Part shown: positions 27,849 through 35,551 of the stretch, piece by piece
How positions within the stretch are numbered: the stretch's first letter is position 1
Layout of the letters: each line of letters starts with the position of its first letter
Origin: Berkiella_A sp963976875
GTDB lineage: Bacteria; Pseudomonadota; Gammaproteobacteria; Berkiellales; Berkiellaceae
Assembly: GCA_963976875.1 (NCBI GenBank)
Contig: CAXBML010000016.1
Span: 1-64,000, forward strand
Length of the DNA: 64,000 nucleotides
Reading direction: 5' to 3'
Notes under the pieces: model-generated
The model's database searches: none
Told to the model about the DNA's origin: nothing
Seen by the model: the letters and a program-made list of their open reading frames with translations, nothing else
Translations under genes and position numbers: made by a program

Positions 27849-29138
27849 TCAAACTCCTAAACCATTAACTAGGGGGCGTTTATGCTCAATTAGATGCACA
27901 AATTCCTCTCTAAACTCTTTAATGAAACTTCTCACAGGCATAGCAGCAGCATCACCTAATGCACAAATAGTCCGACCCATAATTTTTTCAGCCACACTAT
28001 CTAATGTTTGTAAGTCATCCATTGTGCCTTTGCCATGCAGAATACGATGTATGATTCTGGACAACCATCCTGTGCCTTCCCGACACGGCGTACATTGACC
28101 ACAAGACTCTTCATAATAAAAATGTGCTATACGAGCGAGCACAGATACCATACAAGTCGTCTCGTCCATAATAATCACGGCGCCCGAACCCAACATTGAT
28201 CCTGCTTTAGAGATAGAGTCATAATCCATATTGGTTTTCATCATGACTTCTGCTGTCAATACCGGAACTGATGAGCCCCCTGGAATCACTGCTTTTAATT
28301 TACGACCCTCTTTTACACCACCGGCTAACTCTAATAAGGTTGCAAAAGGCGTCCCTAAAGGAATTTCAAAATTACCCGGTTTATTCACATGCCCTGAAAC
28401 ACAAAACAATTTCTGCCCACCATTATTTGGTAGACCCAAGTCTAGAAACCATTGTCCGCCATGCTGTAATATGACGGGTACGGATGCAAAGCTTTCTGTA
28501 TTATTGATGTTGGTCGGCTTACCATACACACCATAATTTGCTGGAAAAGGCGGTTTAAAGCGGGGTTGGCCTTTTTTGCCCTCTATAGACTCCATCAAAG
28601 CGGTTTCTTCGCCACAAATATAAGCACCGGCGCCTAATACATTTTGAATTTCAAAATCAAAACCTGAATCTAAAATGTTCTGTCCAATGAGTCCAGCCTC
28701 TTTGGCTTCTGCTAGCGCATTTTCAACCCTATAAAATGGCTCTCTAAATTCGCCCCGTATGTAGTTAAAACCGACACTGGCCCCCATAACATACCCTGCA
28801 ATCAGCATACCTTCGATAAGTTGATGAGGGTTGTAACGTAAAATGTCTCTATCTTTACAAGTCCCTGGCTCACCTTCGTCAGAATTACAAACCACATATT
28901 TTTGACCCGGCTTATTCCGTGGTACAAAACTCCATTTTAATCCAGTTGGGAAGCCCGCGCCGCCCCGCCCCCTAAGGCAAGACAGTTTTAATTCTTCAAT
29001 GATTTTTTCTGGCGCAACCTTATCTTTTAATATACGTTGCCATACTTCATAGCCACCAACAGCTTTATAGTTCTCAAATAACCAGGGTTGATCAAATTTC
29101 AAAGTACGAAAGCAAATTAAATTTTGTTCCACACTCAT
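27849..29138 (-). CDS. nuoF: NADH-quinone oxidoreductase subunit F
   Basis: NuoF binds NADH and FMN and is the electron entry point of complex I. The 429-residue protein shows the FMN/NADH glycine-rich loop RGRGGAGFPTGLKWSF, the second loop GAGAYICGEETALMESIEG, and the 4Fe-4S motif ESCGQCTPCREGTGW with the distal Cys in RTICALGDAAAMPV. It is 2 bp from nuoE. Confidence 0.97.
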   Translation of the reverse strand: MSVEQNLICFRTLKFDQPWLFENYKAVGGYEVWQRILKDKVAPEKIIEELKLSCLRGRGGAGFPTGLKWSFVPRNKPGQKYVVCNSDEGEPGTCKDRDILRYNPHQLIEGMLIAGYVMGASVGFNYIRGEFREPFYRVENALAEAKEAGLIGQNILDSGFDFEIQNVLGAGAYICGEETALMESIEGKKGQPRFKPPFPANYGVYGKPTNINNTESFASVPVILQHGGQWFLDLGLPNNGGQKLFCVSGHVNKPGNFEIPLGTPFATLLELAGGVKEGRKLKAVIPGGSSVPVLTAEVMMKTNMDYDSISKAGSMLGSGAVIIMDETTCMVSVLARIAHFYYEESCGQCTPCREGTGWLSRIIHRILHGKGTMDDLQTLDSVAEKIMGRTICALGDAAAMPVRSFIKEFREEFVHLIEHKRPLVNGLGV

Positions 29139-29140
29139 GG

Positions 29141-29653
29141 CTATTTTAACCCCTCTAATATGCTATCAATTTTTTCAGGCGTTAAATTTTCATAATAATG
29201 ATCGCCAATCTGCATCATGGGAGCCCCAACACAAGCGGCCAAACATTCCACTTCTTTTAAAGAGAAATGCCCATCTTCTGTCACTTCGCCAAAACCAATA
29301 TTCAATTTCTGCTTTAGATGCTCTACTATTTTCTGACTACCATTGAGCATACAAGAAATATTAGTACAAACACAGATTTTGTTTTTGCCAACAGGTTTGT
29401 GCTCATACATACTATAGAAAGTCGCAATTTCATATACGGCTATTTTGGGCATACCTAAATAGAAGGCCACAGCGTCCATTAACGCTTGGGTCAAATGCCC
29501 ACCATTCGCATTCTGCACGGCAGTGAGTGCCGGCATCACAGCGGATTGCTTCTGATCTGCAGGAAATTTTGTTAACCAATGATCAATTTCATCTCTCACT
29601 TCTTTGGGTAAGCTATCAGGGGAGATAAGTGTTTGACTCATAGCAATACTCAT
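29141..29653 (-). CDS. nuoE: NADH-quinone oxidoreductase subunit E
   Basis: NuoE is the thioredoxin-like subunit with the 2Fe-2S cluster N1a. Its 170 residues contain the ligand motifs CTNISCMLNGS and CLAACVGAPMMQ. The start codon shares its A with the nuoD stop (TAATG), which couples translation. A second ATG five codons in is a possible alternative start. Confidence 0.96.
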   Translation of the reverse strand: MSIAMSQTLISPDSLPKEVRDEIDHWLTKFPADQKQSAVMPALTAVQNANGGHLTQALMDAVAFYLGMPKIAVYEIATFYSMYEHKPVGKNKICVCTNISCMLNGSQKIVEHLKQKLNIGFGEVTEDGHFSLKEVECLAACVGAPMMQIGDHYYENLTPEKIDSILEGLK

Positions 29654-30906
29654 TAGCGATCGACCTCTCCAAATACAATATCTTGCGTACCAATAACCGC
29701 AACAACATCAGATAACATATGACCTTTTACCATTTCATTCATGGATGCCAAGTGCGCGAAACCTGGTGCCCGTATTTTCACTCTATAAGGTTTATTTGCC
29801 CCATCGGATATCATGTAAATTCCAAACTCCCCTTTGGGGTGCTCCACAGCAGCATAGGCTTCCCCTTCTGGTACACAATAACCTTCCGTAAAGTGTTTAA
29901 AGTGCAGAATCAGAGACTCCATATCGCCTTTCATATCCACTCGTTTAGGTGGAATGATTTTTTTATCTTCTACTGTGACAGGGCCTGGATTGGCTTTTAA
30001 CCATTCTACGCATTGGCGAATGATATGATTGGATTGACGTAGCTCTTCCATACGCACCAAATAGCGATCATAACAATCTCCTTCTTTACCAACAGGAATA
30101 TCAAAATCTAATTTGTCGTAGACTTCATATGGTTGTTTTTTTCTTAAATCCCAAGCAATACCAGAGCCACGTAACATAGGGCCGGAAAACCCCATTTGCA
30201 TGGCCCGCTCAGGGCTCACAACGCCAATCCCAACTGTTCTTTGTTTCCAAATTCGATTATCTGTTAGTAAGGTTTCATAATCATCTACACACTTAGGAAA
30301 GCGCTCAGTAAAATCCGAAATAAAATCTAATAAAGTACCACTACGGTTACTATTTAACTTCTCTGTACTTTTAGCATTATGCCATTTAGAAGCCTTGTAT
30401 TGCGGCATCTTATTTGGCAAGTCTCTATAAACGCCACCTGGCCGATAATAAGTGGCGTGCATGCGCGCACCACTGACGGCTTCATAACAATCCATTAAAT
30501 CTTCACGCTCTCTAAACGCGTATAAAAAAACGGTCATGGCACCGATATCTAAAGCATGGGCACCCAACCACATTAAATGGTTTAAGATGCGGGTAATTTC
30601 ATCAAACATCACCCGTATATATTGGGCTCGGTCGGGTATCGTCATCCCCAGTAATTTCTCAATGGCCATAACATAGGCATGCTCATTACACATCATTGAG
30701 ACATAATCCAGGCGATCCATGTAACCAATACTTTGATCGTAAGGTTTGCTTTCAACTAACTTTTCTGTTGCACGATGCAAAAGACCAATGTGTGGATCTG
30801 CCCTTTGTACTGTTTCGCCATCCATCTCTAAAATAAGACGCAATACCCCATGTGCCGCAGGGTGCTGAGGGCCAAAATTTAGGGTGTAATTTTTGATATC
30901 GCCCAT
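29653..30906 (-). CDS. nuoD: NADH-quinone oxidoreductase subunit D
   Basis: NuoD is the 49-kDa subunit that forms the quinone site with NuoB. The open frame extends 40 codons further upstream inside nuoC, but the family N-terminus MGDIKNYTLNFGPQHPAAHG begins at the ATG at 30906. That ATG has GGAAGGG 4 bp upstream and follows the nuoC stop by one base. This start gives 417 residues, the normal length. HIGLLHRATEKLVE and YMDRLDYVSMMCNEHAY are further signatures. nuoC and nuoD are separate genes, unlike the fused nuoCD of E. coli. Confidence 0.97.
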   Translation of the reverse strand: MGDIKNYTLNFGPQHPAAHGVLRLILEMDGETVQRADPHIGLLHRATEKLVESKPYDQSIGYMDRLDYVSMMCNEHAYVMAIEKLLGMTIPDRAQYIRVMFDEITRILNHLMWLGAHALDIGAMTVFLYAFREREDLMDCYEAVSGARMHATYYRPGGVYRDLPNKMPQYKASKWHNAKSTEKLNSNRSGTLLDFISDFTERFPKCVDDYETLLTDNRIWKQRTVGIGVVSPERAMQMGFSGPMLRGSGIAWDLRKKQPYEVYDKLDFDIPVGKEGDCYDRYLVRMEELRQSNHIIRQCVEWLKANPGPVTVEDKKIIPPKRVDMKGDMESLILHFKHFTEGYCVPEGEAYAAVEHPKGEFGIYMISDGANKPYRVKIRAPGFAHLASMNEMVKGHMLSDVVAVIGTQDIVFGEVDR

Positions 30907-30907
30907 T

Positions 30908-31579
30908 CTACCCTTCCATCTCTTTTGTAGATTTTCTAATGACTTTAGGAACCAGTGTTCGGGGAGTAATATCCACCGGCTCATAAATAACGCGTTTCTT
31001 TTTGGCATCGTAACGGACTTCAACATTACCTTCTAAAGGAAAATCTTTTCGGAATGGATGTCCCACAAAACCATAATCTGTCAATATGCGCCTTAAATCT
31101 GGATGCCCCTTGAATAATATTCCATACAAATCAAAAGCTTCTCGTTCATACCAATTTGCTGATGCCCATATGTCTATCACACTATCAATAGCGGGCGATG
31201 TATCTTCTAAAAAAACTTTGAGGCGAATACGCTGGTTCAATGTCACTGACAATAAGTGATAAACCACACAGAAACGTGGTTTGGGCCAAGGGCTATGTGG
31301 AATAGAATCTCTTATCGAGTGTACACCGCGCTCAAAGCCACTCGCAGTAGAATTGGTGGTCTCCCATTCAGTTACACCATGATGCAAATAATCAACACCA
31401 CACACATCCATCAACAATTCAAACTTAAGTCCTTCGTTATCCCTTAAAATTTCACAGACATCTAAAATATCAGCAGGGCGTATTTCTAATGTTAACTCAT
31501 TGTTTAATATGTCTATTTGAGAGACACGTTGCCCCAACTTTTCACTAATAATATCTTTCATTGCCAGTAATTGACTCAT
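30908..31579 (-). CDS. nuoC: NADH-quinone oxidoreductase subunit C
   Basis: NuoC is the 30-kDa structural subunit of the peripheral arm. The 223-residue protein ends in the signature WYEREAFDLYGILFKGHPDL, then RRILTDYGFVGHPFRKDFPL. A stretch after residue 65 (about 68-95) with Ser/Thr is an insertion relative to short NuoC proteins. Its start overlaps the nuoB stop by 4 bp. Confidence 0.96.
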   Translation of the reverse strand: MSQLLAMKDIISEKLGQRVSQIDILNNELTLEIRPADILDVCEILRDNEGLKFELLMDVCGVDYLHHGVTEWETTNSTASGFERGVHSIRDSIPHSPWPKPRFCVVYHLLSVTLNQRIRLKVFLEDTSPAIDSVIDIWASANWYEREAFDLYGILFKGHPDLRRILTDYGFVGHPFRKDFPLEGNVEVRYDAKKKRVIYEPVDITPRTLVPKVIRKSTKEMEG

Positions 31580-32061
31580 GATACTTCTCTAGAAATTGTA
31601 TTATTATTTCGAATTTTATTTTGTAGTTGCAAAATGCCGTACAATAATGCCTCTGCCGTCGGTGGACAACCGGGGACATAAACATCTACAGGTACGATTC
31701 GATCGCAACCTCTGACAACTGAAAAAGAATAATGGTAATACCCGCCGCCGTTAGCACACGAGCCCATGGAAATAACCCATTTGGGTTCTGGCATTTGATC
31801 GTATACTTTTCTTAATGCAGGTGCCATTTTATTACACAGTGTGCCAGCAACAATCATCACATCACTTTGTCTTGGGCTTCCTCTAAATAGAATGCCAAAA
31901 CGATCTAAGTCATAACGCGATGCGCCTGAGTGCATCATTTCTACAGCACAACAGGCCAAGCCAAATGTCATTGGCCACATAGACCCTGTTCTCGCCCAGT
32001 TCATAAGATTTTGAACTGAGGTTGTCATAAAACCTTGTTTTTGGGCTGCCATTACTCCCAT
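31576..32061 (-). CDS. nuoB: NADH-quinone oxidoreductase subunit B
   Basis: NuoB holds the N2 4Fe-4S cluster next to the quinone site. The cluster ligands are visible in GLACCAVEMM, SMGSCANGGGYYHYS and VPGCPPTAEALLYGI. Three in-frame starts are available (32082, 32061 and 32052). The ATG at 32061 is preferred because GAGGAG lies 7 bp before it; the ATG at 32052 overlaps the nuoA stop as TAATG and is also plausible. The chosen start gives 161 residues. Confidence 0.95.
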   Translation of the reverse strand: MGVMAAQKQGFMTTSVQNLMNWARTGSMWPMTFGLACCAVEMMHSGASRYDLDRFGILFRGSPRQSDVMIVAGTLCNKMAPALRKVYDQMPEPKWVISMGSCANGGGYYHYSFSVVRGCDRIVPVDVYVPGCPPTAEALLYGILQLQNKIRNNNTISREVS

Positions 32062-32408
32062 TCTAAAGCTCCTCGCTTCCACTCATATATAAAACCTATC
32101 AAGAGTAGAGATAAAAAGATCCCCATTGCTATAACAGGTGGCCAACTTAAATCTTTTAATATAACAGCCCACGGAAATAAAAAAGCCACTTCTAAATCAA
32201 AAATAATAAATAAAATTGCAACAAGATAAAATCGCACATCAAATTTTAACCTTGAGCTTTCAAACGGTTCAAAGCCACATTCATATTGTGAGTATTTCTC
32301 AGGATCAGGGTGCGTGGGGGAAAAAAGTGCGCCCACACAAACCAACACACCACCTAGCCCCATGCCAATAACCATGAAAACTAAAATAGGAAGATAATTT
32401 TCTAACAC
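32052..32408 (-). CDS. nuoA: NADH-quinone oxidoreductase subunit A
   Basis: NuoA is a three-helix subunit at the junction of the two arms of complex I. The 118-residue protein shows the conserved loop KYSQYECGFEPFESSRLKFD and FYLVAILFIIFDLEVAFLFPW with its acidic residues. Translation starts with GTG, with AAGG about 9 bp upstream. It is the first gene of the nuo operon, so the operon promoter should lie in the repeat-rich gap upstream; I see no confident one. Confidence 0.95.
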   Translation of the reverse strand: MLENYLPILVFMVIGMGLGGVLVCVGALFSPTHPDPEKYSQYECGFEPFESSRLKFDVRFYLVAILFIIFDLEVAFLFPWAVILKDLSWPPVIAMGIFLSLLLIGFIYEWKRGALEWE

Positions 32409-32592
32409 AGTTTAGAACCCTTACCTAATAGAAGAACTTTAAGATCAACGACATCTTATCTATGAATGGTCTTAAATAAAAGCATCTACACGAAGTAAGT
32501 TAGGATTAAAATATTAAACAAAGATTTAAACAACAAAGATATTCAAATCAATATGTTGATGAGAATAATAATCATCTGAAGTAGGAAATAAG

Positions 32593-32653
32593 TTTAAAAC
32601 TTAACATGGGTGTCCTGTTAAGTTGACTTTAAAACTTAATAAGGGTGTCCTGT
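32593..32653. repeat. Tandem 26-bp repeats with inverted repeat
   Basis: TTTAAAACTTAACATGGGTG (continuing TCCTGT, 32593-32618) and TTTAAAACTTAATAAGGGTG (continuing TCCTGT, 32628-32653) match at 24 of 26 positions with a period of 35 bp. The first copy lies in an inverted repeat: AACTTAACA (32598-32606) pairs with TGTTAAGTT (32616-32624). This could be the ends of a lost insertion sequence, but no transposase remnant is visible. A direct TGATAATTTT pair follows at 32653 and 32664. Confidence 0.7.
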
Positions 32654-32689
32654 GATAATTTTCTGATAATTTTGCCGTTGAATTGATTA

Positions 32690-32755
32690 ACGAAGCGAAT
32701 CTTTTGCCTCTACCCATTTTGGGAGAGGATGGCCATAGGCCAAGTGAGGGTTAAT
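32690..32755. repeat. GGGAGAGG dispersed palindromic element, copy B
   Basis: The sequence runs CGAAGCGAATCTTTTGCCTC, then TACCCATTTTGGGAGAGG, then ATGGCCATAGGCCAAGTGAGG and GTTAAT. It shares the CGAAGCGAATC border, the stem around GGGAGAGG, the GGCCATAGGCC palindrome and the GTGAGGGTTAAT end with the copies at 4231-4297 and 41010-41072. Elements of this type, which translate as RPGEG-like peptides, are widespread in proteobacteria. Confidence 0.8.
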
Positions 32756-32791
32756 ATCTTAATTAATACTTAATAAAGAAAACCGAGGTAT

Positions 32792-32853
32792 AAATCCCCC
32801 TTGCGCTGTGCGCATCCCCCTTTGCAAAGCGGGAAAACTATTCGCTGCGCTCG
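32792..32853. repeat. CCCCCTTTGCAAAGCGGG dispersed-type fragment
   Basis: AAATCCCCCTTGCGC, GCGCATCCCCCTTTGCAAAG and CGGGAAAACTATTCGCTGCG make a GC-skewed patch unlike its AT-rich surroundings, with an imperfect hairpin around TTTGCAAA. It resembles other small dispersed repeats of bacterial genomes. Only one copy is seen in this window. Confidence 0.4.
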
Positions 32854-32880
32854 TAAAAATCAAAGATATTTTTAACTGAT

Positions 32881-32965
32881 TGGTGCCGAAGGCCGGACTC
32901 GAACCGGCACAGCTTTCGCCACTACCCCCTCAAGATAGCGTGTCTACCAATTCCACCACTTCGGC
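32881..32965 (-). tRNA. tRNA-Leu (GAG)
   Basis: The 85-base gene starts GCCGAAGTGGTGGAATTGGT and ends with an encoded CCA. The anticodon GAG is in the loop CTTGAGG, and the long variable arm (GTAGTGGCGAAAGCTGT region) is that of a class II leucine tRNA. It lies 22 bp after secG, the same position as leuU in E. coli, so it is probably processed from a secG transcript. Confidence 0.97.
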
Positions 32966-32987
32966 ATAATTTTGGTTTGAACTTATG

Positions 32988-33362
32988 TTAGTCAGGTATA
33001 TCCGATGGACTTGCGCCATCCGAATTATTTCCATCTTGGCTCACACCATTTGGCTCAGCTTGATCTGCACCACTAGAAATGGGTGCGCCTGAAATAGGCA
33101 TTTCCAAAGTAGATATATTATTAGCAGAACTATTCACAATATAAGCCAAGGCTAAATTAAGAATAAAAAAAGCAGCCGCCAAAAATGCTGTTGTACGACT
33201 TAAAAAACCAGAAGAACCCTGACTTCCAAAAACCGTTTGCGACGCACCACTACCAAAAGCAGCACCCGCCTGCGCACCCTTGCCTTGTTGGATTAATACT
33301 AATCCGATCAAGCAAACTGACACGACTACATAAATAACTAATAATATACCGTACATAAACAT
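32988..33362 (-). CDS. secG: Preprotein translocase subunit SecG
   Basis: SecG is the small auxiliary membrane subunit of the SecYEG protein-export channel. The 124-residue protein has two transmembrane helices (about residues 3-25 and 54-75) joined by the conserved loop LIQQGKGAQAGAAFGSGASQ, then TVFGSQGSSGFL. The tail after residue 85 is Ser/Gly/Asp-rich and unconserved. It lies between tpiA and tRNA-Leu, as in Coxiella and Pseudomonas relatives. Confidence 0.95.
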   Translation of the reverse strand: MFMYGILLVIYVVVSVCLIGLVLIQQGKGAQAGAAFGSGASQTVFGSQGSSGFLSRTTAFLAAAFFILNLALAYIVNSSANNISTLEMPISGAPISSGADQAEPNGVSQDGNNSDGASPSDIPD

Positions 33363-33448
33363 TTACCTAACTAAAAATAACATCCACTTTAAGTATTTCT
33401 TAAAGCAAACCAGAGCCTTAGATGCCCATAAAACTTTAGGGACTGACC

Positions 33449-34225
33449 CTAGCCGGCTATCCTAACAGCTGCCGCACAAATTTGCACGAATTCAGCTAAA
33501 TTTAGTGATGCGCCTCCAATCAGGCCACCATCAATATCTGGCATAGCAAACAATTCAGCTGAATTGCTTGCTTTTACGCTTCCGCCGTATAGAATAGCTG
33601 TTTGCTCCGCAAGCGTTTCACTTTTCTCCGCCAATATCTCTCTAATAAATTTATGCACGGTTTGAGCCTGCTCTGGTGTCGCTGTCAAACCAGTGCCTAT
33701 AGCCCAAACAGGTTCATAAGCAATAGTACAGCTTTGCAGCTCTTCGACACTGCAGCGCTCTAATACAGCACTCAATTGTTCTTTCACCACTATTTCTGTT
33801 TTATTCGCATCGCGCTGCTCACGAGTTTCCCCAATACAAATAATGGGCTTTAAACCTGAGGCAATCGCGACTTCCGCTTTAGCGGCGACAACTTGGCTAT
33901 CTTCGTGGCAAAATTGCCTGCGTTCCGAGTGCCCCACTAATACATAAGTACATCCTGTGTCCTGCAACATTTGAGCAGATATTTGACCAGTAAATGCACC
34001 GTTTTGATGCAAACTCAAGTCCTGAGCACCTAACTTGATGCCTTTGGGTTGATTGCCCAATAATCCAGCCAAAGATTCAAGATAAACAAAAGGTGGGCAA
34101 ACAAGAACATCGCAACTAGCCAGCATAGTTGGGTTAATAGCCTCTATTAACCCCTTGAGCAATTCTTGAGATTGCTGAGCAGTACCATTCATCTTCCAAT
34201 TACCCGCAACAACCAACTTTCTCAT
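33449..34225 (-). CDS. tpiA: Triose-phosphate isomerase
   Basis: TpiA interconverts dihydroxyacetone phosphate and glyceraldehyde 3-phosphate in glycolysis. The frame is open 12 codons further upstream, but the family N-terminus MRKLVVAGNWKMNG starts at the ATG at 34225, giving 258 residues. The catalytic residues appear in NWKMNG (Lys), YVLVGHSERR (His) and AYEPVWAIGTG (Glu), and the phosphate loop in LYGGSVKASN and GGLIGGASL. It is the first gene of tpiA-secG-tRNA-Leu. Confidence 0.97.
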   Translation of the reverse strand: MRKLVVAGNWKMNGTAQQSQELLKGLIEAINPTMLASCDVLVCPPFVYLESLAGLLGNQPKGIKLGAQDLSLHQNGAFTGQISAQMLQDTGCTYVLVGHSERRQFCHEDSQVVAAKAEVAIASGLKPIICIGETREQRDANKTEIVVKEQLSAVLERCSVEELQSCTIAYEPVWAIGTGLTATPEQAQTVHKFIREILAEKSETLAEQTAILYGGSVKASNSAELFAMPDIDGGLIGGASLNLAEFVQICAAAVRIAG

Positions 34226-34496
34226 AACTAAAACCCCGCTAGCTGAATGAATTAAGTCCACCCTCTAAGCGAACCACTGTAAACTTGCTAGAAATTCTAA
34301 CTGAATTCAGAAAATAGGTGAAGTCTTGGCTCCCCCGAACAAACATTCGAAATACTAGATCCATCCTTAAAATAAGCTACTTCATAACTCCCGAAAAAAA
34401 GAACCGCTTAAAGCAGAGAAACTATGTACCAATAGCATTCCCAAACATAATCATTTGCCAATTGACTGAATGTGAATTAGTCACCTATAAATTCTT

Positions 34497-35546
34497 ATGG
34501 CCCATAGAAAAATCAACCATAAGACAACTATGTTAAAAGCCTTCAAAAAAACACTTCGATTGAAAAAAAATAACCGCAGAAAATGGAGTGAACAAAAAGA
34601 CAGTCCAACGGGGCCCAGTGCTACCGCATGTTCCCCACCTCTCACTGATAGATTGTCTAGTGATGAGTTTAGTAGCGCAGAGAGTTGTTCAAGCGCTGAC
34701 TTTTTTTCTGATATTGATTCTGATAGCGAATTTGATACCGCCCATTCCACGCATGACTCATTACATCCAACTTTACCACTTCCTAAATTAGAATATACTT
34801 CAGCCATCTTATCGACTCATAATAATTTAGTTCGGAGCGTTGTTCCTGCCATTCTTGATTATGTGGGGGATCACTTCCAGCCAACGCCAGTATTAGAAGT
34901 TATGCTCAAGCAATTATTTGAATCTAGTTTTCATCAGGTTTTATTTTTAGAACATTATGCGCAACACCCAGAAGGCAGAAAAGAAACACTAGCGGAAGCC
35001 ATCGCACGAGAAAAAAGACCACTAGAAGAGAAATCTCTTATGGCAGCAAATATTCAACATAGCCTATTGGTTTGGCATATATTCACTAAATTATTTCTAA
35101 AGCACAGCCACTCTAAAAGCTTTAAGCGTGCAAACGAAAAAGAAAGAACTGAAGCTTCATTTTCTTATTTTGCTATTGCTGTGCTATTAGGTCTTAAATA
35201 TAACACGGATGAAATATACGATAATGTGTACTATTTAGAACTCTACAATTCTTTGATTTCACCAGCAATAAAGCTACAAGATCTAAACTCTTTAGAAAAA
35301 AAATATTTAGACATGCTTAACTGGCAAATCAGCGATTTAGATTTTCTTTCAGATATAGAAATATATGCATTGATTAATCAGATAGAAATGCGCGCCACTA
35401 ATCATGAAATGAATCAATTAGCCCTGTCCCATACCCAGGATCCCTATCTGCCACAACAAACAGCTGAAAAGAGTGATGCTGCTGTACCTAAATCTAAAGT
35501 CATGAATTCTGGGAAGCACAATCATGGAAGAAGTAAGAGCTTATAA
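34497..35546 (+). CDS. Cyclin-box-like protein, candidate eukaryotic-type effector
   Basis: This 349-residue protein is encoded opposite to its neighbours, between tpiA and glmM. I read residues about 180-295 as a cyclin box of the Pho80/PCL/cyclin Y kind. The core is FAIAVLLGLKYNTDEIYDNV followed by LQDLNSLEKKYLDMLNWQIS. It lines up with the cyclin pattern in which a conserved Lys (here Lys234) precedes D...N, and an LE..FL..L.(W/F) helix (here Glu267 to Trp276) follows; Lys and Glu are the residues that contact the CDK in true cyclins. The N-terminus has a basic cluster KKTLRLKKNNRRK (17-29) that resembles a nuclear localisation signal, then a Ser/Asp-rich disordered stretch (36-90). No signal peptide or membrane segment is seen. 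The first ATG lacks a clear ribosome site; Met12 (34530) is an alternative start. Gene function is inferred from the motif only. Confidence 0.6.
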   Translation: MAHRKINHKTTMLKAFKKTLRLKKNNRRKWSEQKDSPTGPSATACSPPLTDRLSSDEFSSAESCSSADFFSDIDSDSEFDTAHSTHDSLHPTLPLPKLEYTSAILSTHNNLVRSVVPAILDYVGDHFQPTPVLEVMLKQLFESSFHQVLFLEHYAQHPEGRKETLAEAIAREKRPLEEKSLMAANIQHSLLVWHIFTKLFLKHSHSKSFKRANEKERTEASFSYFAIAVLLGLKYNTDEIYDNVYYLELYNSLISPAIKLQDLNSLEKKYLDMLNWQISDLDFLSDIEIYALINQIEMRATNHEMNQLALSHTQDPYLPQQTAEKSDAAVPKSKVMNSGKHNHGRSKSL

Positions 35547-35551
35547 TTTTT

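Larger units (their letters stand above)
32409..32880. other. Gene-free interval with repeat remnants
   Basis: This 472-bp stretch between nuoA and tRNA-Leu holds no credible gene. It contains a pair of 26-bp direct repeats with an inverted repeat, one copy of the GGGAGAGG palindromic element, and a fragment with CCCCCTTTGCAAAGCGGG typical of dispersed small repeats. The part nearest nuoA (32409-32585) is AT-rich and should hold the nuo promoter, but no clear -35/-10 pair stands out. Confidence 0.7.

Noticed and set aside
30907..31026. 40-codon N-terminal extension of nuoD
   Set aside because: It lies entirely inside nuoC in another frame and has no resemblance to NuoD; the ATG at 30906 has a good ribosome-binding site and the family N-terminus.
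30908..31026. CRISPR array, prophage or integrase genes anywhere in the window
   Set aside because: No regularly spaced repeats, Cas, integrase, transposase or phage structural genes were seen in any part of the window; the coordinates given are only a placeholder for this window-wide negative.
34481..34807. 108-codon open frame antisense to the start of the cyclin-like gene
   Set aside because: It is the reverse of the Ser/Asp-rich segment of the cyclin-like protein and has no independent support.
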